DNA of 5,443 bases, from the NCBI GenBank assembly GCA_902762335.1, contig CACWNZ010000124.1:1-5443 (forward strand). The letters are read 5' to 3'. Positions within the stretch are counted from its first letter, which is position 1; every line of letters begins with the position of its first letter. Under the pieces are notes generated by a model. It was given only the letters and a program-made list of their open reading frames with translations, searched no databases and had not been told where the DNA came from. Origin of the DNA: an uncultured Ruminococcus sp. GTDB taxonomy: Bacteria; Bacillota; Clostridia; Oscillospirales; Acutalibacteraceae. Positions 1-4,837 of the stretch are shown one piece after another. A program made the translations under genes and the position numbers.

Positions 1-1
1 G

Positions 2-520
2 AATCAGATAATAACCGACCACCTTATAATGTCACATGACGAGGTAACGGCAGGTCTTAAGGACGGCAGCATAAGGAAGATAGCCGTTATTGAGAGACAC
101 CATGCTACAGGCTGCTTTGCCTGCGCCTACATAAAGGGTTACGGGCTTACACACGGCGCGGTAGGAACTACCGTGGCTCATGATTCCCATAATATAATAG
201 TCATAGGCGACAACGACAGCGATATGTTCGCCGCAGTACACGAGCTGAGAAAAATACACGGCGGCTATATCATCGTAGCGGACGGCAAGGTCACGGGCGC
301 TCTGCCTCTTGAGCTCGGCGGACTTATGAGCACACGGTCTGCGGACGAGTTCATACCCGAGCTTGACGCGGTGATCGAGCAGGCGTACAGTGCGGGCGTA
401 GATCCCGATATAGATCCGTTCATAACGCTTTCGTTCATGGCGCTGCCGGTAATACCTAAGCTCAGAATAACGGACTGCGGTCTGTTTGACGTGGAGCAGT
501 TCTGCTTTACCGATGAATGA
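2..520 (+). CDS. ade: Adenine deaminase, C-terminal part (5' end outside window)
   Basis: Adenine deaminase hydrolyses adenine to hypoxanthine and ammonia in purine salvage and is a cytosolic metalloenzyme of the amidohydrolase superfamily. Only the last 172 residues are present; the family is usually about 570-600 residues long, so this is roughly the final 30 percent. The frame is open from base 2 to the TGA at 518-520. Recognisable family signatures are IAVIERHHATG near the left edge, VAHDSHNIIVIG in the middle, the GGYIIVADGKVTG strand-turn, LPLELGGLMS, and the closing LSFMALPVIPKLRITDCGLFDV. Together these match the adenine deaminase C-terminal domain. The ATG at 29 is an internal methionine, because conserved sequence continues upstream of it. 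The metal-binding amidohydrolase core lies outside the window. A lipoprotein gene starts 31 bases downstream with no terminator between, so the two may share a transcript. The assignment is firm; the symbol follows the Bacillus naming. Confidence 0.95.
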   Translation, partial: NQIITDHLIMSHDEVTAGLKDGSIRKIAVIERHHATGCFACAYIKGYGLTHGAVGTTVAHDSHNIIVIGDNDSDMFAAVHELRKIHGGYIIVADGKVTGALPLELGGLMSTRSADEFIPELDAVIEQAYSAGVDPDIDPFITLSFMALPVIPKLRITDCGLFDVEQFCFTDE

Positions 521-536
521 CCGACAGGTCCTGCGG

Positions 537-545
537 AAAGGAGGT
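537..545 (+). promoter_or_regulatory. Ribosome binding site for the 552 TTG start
   Basis: AAAGGAGGT is a near-perfect anti-Shine-Dalgarno match that ends six bases before the TTG at 552-554. It decides the start of the first lipoprotein. The ATG at 486 in the same frame lies inside the ade reading frame, has no such site, and would put a hydrophilic stretch in front of the signal peptide. Confidence 0.85.
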
Positions 546-551
546 ACAGTC

Positions 552-1214
552 TTGAAAAAGAAGCTTATTTTGATCTTATCCGCTATACTGCTGCTTTCGC
601 TATGCGGCTGCGGGGAAAAGAAAAACGACACTGCCGCAGATAATACCTCTGCCGACGGTACGGCGTCGGTACAGACGGCGGAAAGCAGCGAAGAGCCGCT
701 TATCATCGAATCAGGGCAGGACAGCAGCGAATATGAGTTCACGCTTGATAACAGCAAGCCCTACGACAGCGTTGACGAGTACCTCAGGTCGGACAGCGCA
801 AGAGCGGCGCTTGAAAAATTGGAGGGACCCGACGAGCAGGGAGTTATAATAACGAGGATATACGCAGAGAAGGGTACCTGTCTTGTGTTTGAGAGAAGGA
901 TAAGCAAGGACCTTAATATGCGGCTCGAGGAAGACTTCAAGGCGAATATAGCCAAAACTGTCGACTCGGACAAGGAGACCTTCTCATCGCTTGTGGACGG
1001 TCTTGAGGCGTGTATAAACCGAAAGAACATCACCATAGCTGTCAGGTATCTCGACCCCGACGGAAATCTTCTGTACGAGAGCGTTTTCGATAACGACGAC
1101 ATCAGCAACGGTCAGCTCAGAGCCTCGCAGGAGGCAAGCCGCGCACAGCAGAGCGCCGCAAAACAGAGTTCGTCACAGCAGAGTTCGTCACAACAGTCAA
1201 AGACCTCGGCATAA
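552..1214 (+). CDS. Small lipoprotein with a DUF4854-like domain and Ser/Gln-rich tail
   Basis: This encodes a predicted 220-residue secreted lipoprotein of unknown function. Translation most likely begins at TTG 552, read as Met, giving MKKKLILILSAILLLSLCGC, a short basic-hydrophobic type II signal peptide. Its lipobox LCGC makes Cys20 the likely lipidated residue. A low-complexity Thr/Ala/Ser/Glu/Asp linker (about 25-68) precedes a compact domain (about 70-182). That domain begins YDSVDEYLRSD and ends with the strand pair ITIAVRYLDPDGNLLYESVF. The layout (helix, strand, helix, then a strand-DG-strand ending) resembles the DUF4854 family of clostridial lipoproteins as I remember it, and the two domains of the next gene. 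The last 30 residues are a Ser/Gln/Ala-rich tail built partly on a 15-base tandem repeat. The gene follows ade by 31 bases and may be read from the ade transcript. The lipoprotein nature is well supported; the family name is recalled, not searched. Confidence 0.85.
   Translation: MKKKLILILSAILLLSLCGCGEKKNDTAADNTSADGTASVQTAESSEEPLIIESGQDSSEYEFTLDNSKPYDSVDEYLRSDSARAALEKLEGPDEQGVIITRIYAEKGTCLVFERRISKDLNMRLEEDFKANIAKTVDSDKETFSSLVDGLEACINRKNITIAVRYLDPDGNLLYESVFDNDDISNGQLRASQEASRAQQSAAKQSSSQQSSSQQSKTSA
1164..1193 (+). repeat. 15-base tandem repeat, two copies, in the lipoprotein tail
   Basis: The unit CAGAGTTCGTCACAG (1164-1178) recurs at 1179-1193 with only the last base changed. It encodes QSSSQ-type residues of the Ser/Gln-rich tail. 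The period is a multiple of three, so unit gain or loss would change tail length without breaking the frame. Confidence 0.8.
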
Positions 1215-1250
1215 AACGGTGCGTGCAGGCTCCTTATTTTGGCAAAAATA

Positions 1251-1279
1251 TTGCAAAATCCATAAAATTGAGATATAAT
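1251..1279 (+). promoter_or_regulatory. Sigma-70/SigA-type promoter of the larger lipoprotein gene
   Basis: The -35 element TTGCAA (1251-1256) and a perfect -10 element TATAAT (1274-1279) are separated by exactly 17 bases in an A/T-rich stretch of an otherwise balanced region. Transcription would begin near 1286, about 45 bases before the ATG at 1330. Two short inverted pairs overlap the -35 side: ATTTTG 1236-1241 with CAAAAT 1254-1259, and TTTTG 1237-1241 with CAAAA 1243-1247. They could serve as an operator, but the arms are short and A/T-rich. The promoter means this gene need not depend on the ade transcript. Confidence 0.75.
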
Positions 1280-1329
1280 CATTGATATACAGCAGCGGCT
1301 GTAAAATAATAACTACGGAGATGATATTT

Positions 1330-2451
1330 ATGAAAAAGACCCTTACCGTTATTATTGCGGCGCTTTTTTCTTCAGCGGCAATAATGCTGACTGCCTGCTC
1401 GGGCGGTGGCGAAGGCGGGGATTCTGCGGGCGGACTGTTCGGCGCTAACAGCAACGGCACCGCTGTCAGCACACTTGACCCCGGCACCTCTGCGATACAG
1501 TCAAATCCCTTTGCCGAGCCTTCAGCGGCACAGCCGAGCGATACTCAGCCCTCTTATACCCAGCCCTCATACACCGAGCCGTCATATCAGCCCTCTTATA
1601 CCCAGCCCTCATACACCGAACCGTCATATCAGCCCTCGGCAGTAATGCCCTCTTCTACCGAGCGCAGCATCAGAGAGGTGCTTGACAGCATAGGCGGCAC
1701 AAGTGCTCTTCAGCAGAGCGTTCAGAACAACATAAGTAATGCAAACGTTCAGGTATCCTACAATGGTGATGATCAGATAGTTGTTAATCTTGTATTAAAG
1801 CAGACTCTTGACCTGAATTCTGCCGAGGGACAGCAGTTCGTCAACGGCTTCCACAATGATATGCCTGCTTCGATAGCGCCGACAATAACTCAGATCAGGC
1901 AGTCTACGAACGCGCGCCCCTTCACCTTCCTTATGGTAGTATCCAACCCCGACGGCACGGTGCTCGATCAGATGGTAGTTTCGGAGGATATGGCATCAAC
2001 GACACAGACATCATCTTATATTGACACTGATCCGTCATACTATTATGAGCCGTCCGATGACGACGACGACGAGCCCTCATATCAGCCCTCTGCCGTAATG
2101 CCCTCTGCTACCGAACGCAGCATCAGAGAGGTGCTTGACAGCATGGGCGGCACAAGTGTTCTTCAGCAGAGCGTTCAGAACAGCGTAGGAACGACTGCAA
2201 CTGTAGAGGTCTCCTACAATGGAGACGATCAGATCGTTGTTAAGATCATATCTCCCCAGAATATCGATCCCAATTCATCAGAGGGACAGCAGTACCTCTC
2301 CGGTTTCCGCGATCAAATGCCTGCTTCGATAGCACCGACAATAACTCAGATCAGGCAGGTTACGAACGCGCGCCCCTTCACCTTCCTTATGATAGTTGCA
2401 AACCCAGACGGTACAGTTATTGACCAGGTGGTAGTATCCGAGAACGGCTGA
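1330..2451 (+). CDS. Repeat-bearing lipoprotein with two tandem DUF4854-like domains
   Basis: This encodes a predicted 373-residue surface lipoprotein of unknown function. The start at 1330 is chosen because GGAG (1317-1320) sits nine bases upstream and MKKTLTVIIAALFSS begins a standard signal peptide. The in-frame ATGs at 1282 and 1321 lack a spaced site. The lipobox LTAC places the lipidated residue at Cys23. A Gly/Ser/Asn/Pro-rich linker leads into a Pro-Ser-Tyr stalk (about 73-100: PSYTQ, PSYTE, PSYQ), then domain 1 (about 109-220), an acidic Tyr/Asp linker with five Asp at 243-247, and domain 2 (about 260-373). Each domain runs from TERSIREVLDS through VSYNGDDQIVV and MPASIAPTITQIRQ to a PDGTV strand and VVSE. 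The two copies align with a single one-residue insertion. The domain layout matches that of the preceding lipoprotein. The gene has its own promoter and ends before a strong terminator, so it looks monocistronic. Function is not deducible; a ligand-binding or cell-surface role is a guess. Confidence 0.88.
   Translation: MKKTLTVIIAALFSSAAIMLTACSGGGEGGDSAGGLFGANSNGTAVSTLDPGTSAIQSNPFAEPSAAQPSDTQPSYTQPSYTEPSYQPSYTQPSYTEPSYQPSAVMPSSTERSIREVLDSIGGTSALQQSVQNNISNANVQVSYNGDDQIVVNLVLKQTLDLNSAEGQQFVNGFHNDMPASIAPTITQIRQSTNARPFTFLMVVSNPDGTVLDQMVVSEDMASTTQTSSYIDTDPSYYYEPSDDDDDEPSYQPSAVMPSATERSIREVLDSMGGTSVLQQSVQNSVGTTATVEVSYNGDDQIVVKIISPQNIDPNSSEGQQYLSGFRDQMPASIAPTITQIRQVTNARPFTFLMIVANPDGTVIDQVVVSENG
1546..1629 (+). 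repeat. 42-base direct tandem repeat, two copies, encoding a PSY stalk
   Basis: Bases 1546-1587 recur at 1588-1629 with one silent change (G1578 against A1620, both Glu codons). Each unit encodes 14 residues with three PSY triplets, and smaller PSYTQ/PSYTE subrepeats are visible inside it. The near-identity implies a recent expansion that kept the reading frame. Confidence 0.92.
1624..1989 (+). repeat. Internal gene duplication, copy 1
   Basis: This is the first copy of a domain-length direct duplication; the second begins at 2077, an offset of 453 bases that becomes 456 after a one-codon insertion. By eye, bases 1624-1729 match copy 2 at 100 of 106 positions and 1861-1940 match at 76 of 80. 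The stretch between is clearly more diverged. Confidence 0.9.
2077..2448 (+). repeat. Internal gene duplication, copy 2
   Basis: This is the second copy of the duplicated domain and follows the Asp-rich linker. It carries one extra codon relative to copy 1 between the VQN and VSYNGDD segments. Its first and last thirds are almost the same DNA as copy 1, while the middle (KIISPQNIDPNSSEG against NLVLKQTLDLNSAEG) differs at many residues. Confidence 0.9.
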
Positions 2452-2479
2452 CGGCTTCAGCTATGAATAAATAAATCGT

Positions 2480-2523
2480 CCCCCTTCACTGTTGATATCT
2501 TACAACAGCGAAGGGGGCTTTTT
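2480..2523 (+). terminator. Intrinsic terminator between convergent genes, possibly bidirectional
   Basis: The left arm 2480-2494 (CCCCCTTCACTGTTG) pairs with 2503-2517 (CAACAGCGAAGGGGG) over 15 positions with one A-C mismatch and an eight-base loop. It is followed by CTTTTT. It lies 28 bases after the lipoprotein stop. Read on the minus strand, the same hairpin follows the 2538 stop and is trailed by ACGATTTATTTATT, a weaker U-rich tail, so it may also end the hydF-side transcript. Confidence 0.9.
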
Positions 2524-2537
2524 GTGCGTATTTGGTT

Positions 2538-3164
2538 TTACCCGAAAAGATCGTTCCACCGATCTCCTGCAAGGCACGGCTCGCCGAAGCACTGCTCCGA
2601 ATACGGGCAGACCTCGCATAAAAGATCTCTGAACGCCTGTTTTTCAAGCGCCTCGTCGGTCGGCAGCTCGTAGGGGTCTGTCCTTTTGATATTTTCGGGG
2701 TCGCGCAGGGAATAATCGAGCCTTTTTCCGCTGCCGAGCTTGATATAGCGGTATATCTCTGCGGTAAACGAAACGCAGTCGTTCTCGTCAAAGGCTTCAA
2801 AGCCCTTTTTATCTATCCATACGTGATCCTCTTTGCCGTCGATAATACTGCCGTCACCGCGCGTACCGCTTATGAAAATACTGAGGAATAATATTCTTCC
2901 CTTGTCTCTGTCTGTTCTTTCGATCCTTGCGCGGCAGTCCGCATATCTTATCCCGCTGTAAAAGAACTGCTCAAGATATTTCCGCAGGCTGTGTCCCGAG
3001 CTGCGCATAATATCAAGATATTCGTCGTAGGATAAGCGGCTGCCGTTGAGCTCCGTTTCTCTGAAGCTCTGCGGTGAGAAGTCTATCGTCCCTTCGTCTG
3101 TAATGCATACCGTATCGCTGCCCCGGTATTTTTCCTTAAGTCTGCTCCATTCTTTTTCTATCAC
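2538..3164 (-). CDS. Conserved-looking protein of unknown function with C-terminal Cys cluster, downstream of hydF
   Basis: I do not recognise this 208-residue protein. Translation starts at GTG (3164-3162), supported by GGAGG (plus-strand CCTCC 3174-3178) nine bases upstream. It has no signal peptide or membrane segment, so it is probably cytosolic. The first 80 or so residues are mostly helical and charged. The middle has alternating strands (RILFLSIFISGTRG, then EDHVWIDKKGF, then CVSFTAEIYRYIK, then KRLDYSL). This pattern suggests a small beta-barrel of OB-fold type, which is only an inference. Near the end four cysteines are spaced C-x2-C-x5-C-x4-C (183, 186, 192, 197) in CEVCPYSEQCFGEPC, a likely zinc or iron-sulfur site. 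The Cx2Cx5C part resembles the C-terminal cluster of Cas4/RecB-type nucleases, but no nuclease motif is seen. The gene lies 66 bases after hydF on the same strand without an obvious terminator, so co-transcription is plausible. Confidence 0.82.
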   Translation of the reverse strand: MIEKEWSRLKEKYRGSDTVCITDEGTIDFSPQSFRETELNGSRLSYDEYLDIMRSSGHSLRKYLEQFFYSGIRYADCRARIERTDRDKGRILFLSIFISGTRGDGSIIDGKEDHVWIDKKGFEAFDENDCVSFTAEIYRYIKLGSGKRLDYSLRDPENIKRTDPYELPTDEALEKQAFRDLLCEVCPYSEQCFGEPCLAGDRWNDLFG

Positions 3165-3173
3165 GGTTATCTT

Positions 3174-3178
3174 CCTCC
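3174..3178 (-). promoter_or_regulatory. Ribosome binding site for the GTG start at 3164
   Basis: Minus-strand GGAGG lies nine bases before the GTG, in the context TTGGAGGAAG. It fixes an otherwise doubtful non-ATG start for the Cys-cluster protein. Confidence 0.8.
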
Positions 3179-3230
3179 AATAATTAGTGTCTCATGCGAG
3201 ACCTGACAAATTATCTGGAGACTCTGCCGT

Positions 3231-4427
3231 TCAGAGAAGAGACTGTATCTCGGGGAAGGGGGCAAGGCTTCTTTTCAGTATGCCGTTCATATAGGCTATG
3301 GCGGTGCCGTAGTTGGTTATCGGCACGCCCTCGTCCTCGGCGCATTTAAGACGGTACTTCATCTCGCGCTCGTTGAGCATACAGCCCCCGCAGTGGATTA
3401 TCATTTTGTATTTTTTCAGATCCTCGTCAAATTCCGTGCCGGAGTTCCATACGAAATCAATATCTCTGCCCGTGAACCTCTTTATAAGACGGGGTATCTT
3501 TACCGTGCCTATATCGTCGCACTGTCTGTGATGTGTGCAGCCCTCCGCCATAAGAACGGTGTCGCCGTCCTCAAGCCTGCCAAGAGCCGTAACTCCCGAT
3601 ACCGCAAGTCTGAGGTCGCCCTTGTAGTTTGCGAACAGTATGGAAAACGACGTCAGCGTTATATCCTGCGGTACGAGTTTGCTTACCTGCGCAAAAGCCT
3701 GACTGTCGGTTATGACCATTTTCGGCTTTTTTGAAAGAGCCGACAGGGTCATCTCCAGCTCCGAGGGCTGTGTCACTATACTTACAGCGCCGTGGTCTAT
3801 TATATCCCTTATCGTCTGCTGCTGAGGCAGTATCAGTCTGCCCTTCGGGGCGGCGCTGTCTATAGGCACGACAAGCACCACAATATCGTTCGGCTCAAGC
3901 ATATCTGATACGATGTGCCTTGTATTATCGCCGCCCTTTGCCTGAGCCGCGATAAGCTCCTTGAGCTGATAGATATTCTCGCCTGTTTTTGCGCTTACGC
4001 AGATCTCGTTTGCCGAGGTCGTTTCGGTTTCGGCAAGGTCGGATTTGTTATATACCGTAACGCAGGGGATATTCTTCTGCTTTATTTTTTCGAGCAGGGC
4101 TTTGTCCTCTTTGGTAATGCCGAGTGCGGCATCGACTACAAGAACGGCTATGTCGGTCTTGTTGAGCATCTGATAGCTCTTTTTCACCCTCAGCGCACCG
4201 AGCTCGCCCTCGTCGTCTATGCCCGGTGTGTCTATAATGACAACGGGACCAAGCGGGAGAAGCTCCATTGCTTTGAGAACGGGGTCAGTCGTGGTTCCGA
4301 GAACGTCCGACACTATAGCAAGCTGCTGACCCGTTACGGCGTTCACTACGCTGGATTTTCCCGCGTTCCTTCTGCCGAAAAAGGCAATATGCAGCCTGTC
4401 GGCGGACGGTGTATCGTTAAGGCTCAT
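3231..4427 (-). CDS. hydF: [FeFe]-hydrogenase H-cluster maturation GTPase HydF
   Basis: HydF is the GTP-binding scaffold that receives the diiron subcluster made with HydE and HydG and delivers it to apo-[FeFe]-hydrogenase in the cytosol. The 398-residue length is normal for the family. The ATG at 4427 is supported by AGGAGGT nine bases upstream. The N-terminal Era/TrmE-like GTPase domain shows the P-loop GRRNAGKS (18-25), GTTTDP (44-49), DTPG (66-69), NKSD (127-130) and SAK (145-147). A dimerisation region follows (about 170-280). The C-terminal cluster domain keeps the signature C-x-H-x45-H-C-x2-C: Cys297, His299, His345, Cys346, Cys349, the ligands of the [4Fe-4S] cluster. Nothing essential is missing. 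It lies downstream of hydG on the same strand, separated by 410 non-coding bases, which suggests its own promoter or a processed leader. The assignment is very secure. Confidence 0.98.
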   Translation of the reverse strand: MSLNDTPSADRLHIAFFGRRNAGKSSVVNAVTGQQLAIVSDVLGTTTDPVLKAMELLPLGPVVIIDTPGIDDEGELGALRVKKSYQMLNKTDIAVLVVDAALGITKEDKALLEKIKQKNIPCVTVYNKSDLAETETTSANEICVSAKTGENIYQLKELIAAQAKGGDNTRHIVSDMLEPNDIVVLVVPIDSAAPKGRLILPQQQTIRDIIDHGAVSIVTQPSELEMTLSALSKKPKMVITDSQAFAQVSKLVPQDITLTSFSILFANYKGDLRLAVSGVTALGRLEDGDTVLMAEGCTHHRQCDDIGTVKIPRLIKRFTGRDIDFVWNSGTEFDEDLKKYKMIIHCGGCMLNEREMKYRLKCAEDEGVPITNYGTAIAYMNGILKRSLAPFPEIQSLL

Positions 4428-4435
4428 TCTTTTTG

Positions 4436-4442
4436 ACCTCCT
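4436..4442 (-). promoter_or_regulatory. Ribosome binding site of hydF
   Basis: Minus-strand AGGAGGT precedes the ATG at 4427, with nine bases between GGAGG and the ATG. It supports this start over an in-frame ATG at 4571 that would add 48 arginine-rich residues absent from HydF proteins. Confidence 0.85.
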
Positions 4443-4540
4443 GTTTCTTTTATACCTTCCTTTTATGTCCCCGCATAAGCTGTACAGTTGTATTCGCGGC
4501 GGCAAGCTGCCGTGTCTCGCCTGCCGGCTCGGTCGGCGCT

Positions 4541-4572
4541 TCTGCCTTTGGCAGAGTTGTCCACCGGACAAC
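4541..4572. repeat. Two abutting perfect hairpins upstream of hydF
   Basis: TCTGCC-TTT-GGCAGA (4541-4555, six-base arms) is followed with no gap by GTTGTCC-ACC-GGACAAC (4556-4572, seven-base arms). A third, CGGCA-AGC-TGCCG, lies at 4500-4512. On the minus strand these fall in the region between the long inverted repeat and hydF. Back-to-back perfect stems like these suggest folded RNA or a palindromic repeat rather than chance. Confidence 0.7.
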
Positions 4573-4573
4573 C

Positions 4574-4827
4574 GCGCCCCGATTTCGCGTTCCGCTTCAA
4601 TGATAACCTATACTTCTACACCACGATTCAGCAGGCACGGTAAGTATGATAGAATGAAGAAAATAAAGTTCATAAGAAAGCAGCCGGAAAGCAGCCCTAC
4701 GGGCTGCGGCGGCGGGAATAGTACCATGCGCCGCTAAAGCGGCGCACGTGCCGGATGCCGCGGGACAGAAGTAGGGTATATGAAGAAGTAAGCGCGCGCA
4801 AGCGCGCGGAACGCGAATCGGGAGCGC
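4574..4827. repeat. Long imperfect inverted repeat, MITE/REP-like element or structured RNA
   Basis: The outer arms 4574-4595 and 4806-4827 are reverse complements over 21 bases with two single-base indels (an extra A at 4823; T-T-T at 4583-4585 against A-A at 4816-4817). Inward pairing resumes after a roughly 20-base GC hairpin insertion on the right side. TTCA 4596-4599 matches TGAA 4781-4784, TACTTCT 4611-4617 matches AGAAGTA 4767-4773, and GGCACG 4634-4639 matches CGTGCC 4747-4752. The centre carries GCAGCCC-TAC-GGGCTGC (4691-4707) and GCGCCGC-TAAA-GCGGCGC (4728-4745). The right arm carries GCGCGC-GCAA-GCGCGC (4792-4807), which as plus-strand RNA would have a GNRA-type tetraloop. No transposase is encoded. 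Whether it moves or is transcribed cannot be told from one copy. Confidence 0.65.
4654..4737 (+). CDS. Possible 27-residue small ORF inside the inverted repeat (doubtful)
   Basis: An ATG at 4654 opens 27 codons ending at TAA 4735-4737. The peptide starts MKKIKFIRKQPESSP, continues TGCGGGNST and ends MRR. It is basic at both ends with a single Cys in a Gly-rich patch. The only ribosome-binding candidate is a weak GGTAAG at 4639-4644. The stop codon lies in the loop of the 4728-4745 hairpin. It may be a chance frame in structured DNA; I list it because its first codons and composition look gene-like and it runs opposite to hydF and hydG. Confidence 0.2.
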   Translation: MKKIKFIRKQPESSPTGCGGGNSTMRR

Positions 4828-4837
4828 AGGCTCTGCG

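Larger units (their letters stand above)
4428..4837. other. Hairpin-rich non-coding gap between hydG and hydF
   Basis: No convincing gene fills these 410 bases. The stretch nearest hydF (4428-4500) holds the hydF leader and ribosome binding site. From about 4500 onward perfect short hairpins are dense: 4500-4512, 4541-4555, 4556-4572, 4691-4707, 4728-4745 and 4792-4807. A long imperfect inverted repeat spans 4574-4827. On the minus strand the hairpin 4707-4691 is followed by TTTCCGGCTGCTTTC and might weakly terminate the hydG transcript. I found no convincing promoter for hydF; TATCAT (plus 4644-4649 complement) and TATAAA just upstream of its ribosome binding site lack good -35 partners. Confidence 0.75.

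Noticed and set aside
29..31. ATG as the start of a short gene
   Set aside because: Conserved adenine deaminase sequence continues in frame to the window edge, so it is an internal methionine.
486..551. N-terminal extension of the first lipoprotein from ATG 486
   Set aside because: It would overlap ade, lacks a ribosome binding site and would bury the signal peptide; TTG 552 has a strong site.
32..757. Long minus-strand open frame opposite ade and the first lipoprotein
   Set aside because: It is antisense to a secure ade fragment and a lipoprotein with a signal peptide, has no domain I recognise, and spans two unrelated genes.
761..1108. Minus-strand open frame inside the first lipoprotein gene
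   Set aside because: It is a shadow of the plus-strand coding frame with no ribosome binding site or recognisable protein.
1406..1645. Plus-strand frame with a Ser/Pro/His repeat
   Set aside because: It is an alternate-frame reading of the PSY-encoding repeat; the lipoprotein frame has the signal peptide and duplicated domains.
3181..3209. TTGTCA, 17 bases, TAATTA as a promoter for the Cys-cluster gene
   Set aside because: The -10 hexamer matches poorly and transcription would start inside the ribosome binding site.
3393..3734. Plus-strand open frames opposite hydF, also 3313-3531 and 3915-4436
   Set aside because: All are antisense to the fully conserved hydF frame.
4428..4571. Upstream extension of HydF to an ATG at 4571
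   Set aside because: The added 48 residues are arginine-rich and absent from the family, and they read through hairpins and the ribosome binding site of the ATG at 4427.
4465..4653. Longer version of the small plus-strand ORF starting at 4465
   Set aside because: The added residues read through the abutting hairpins and the left arm of the palindrome, with no ribosome binding site.
4691..4707. CRISPR-like or tRNA-like structure suggested by GC hairpins in the gap
   Set aside because: There are no regularly spaced direct repeats and no T-loop or anticodon arm; the stems are simple inverted repeats.
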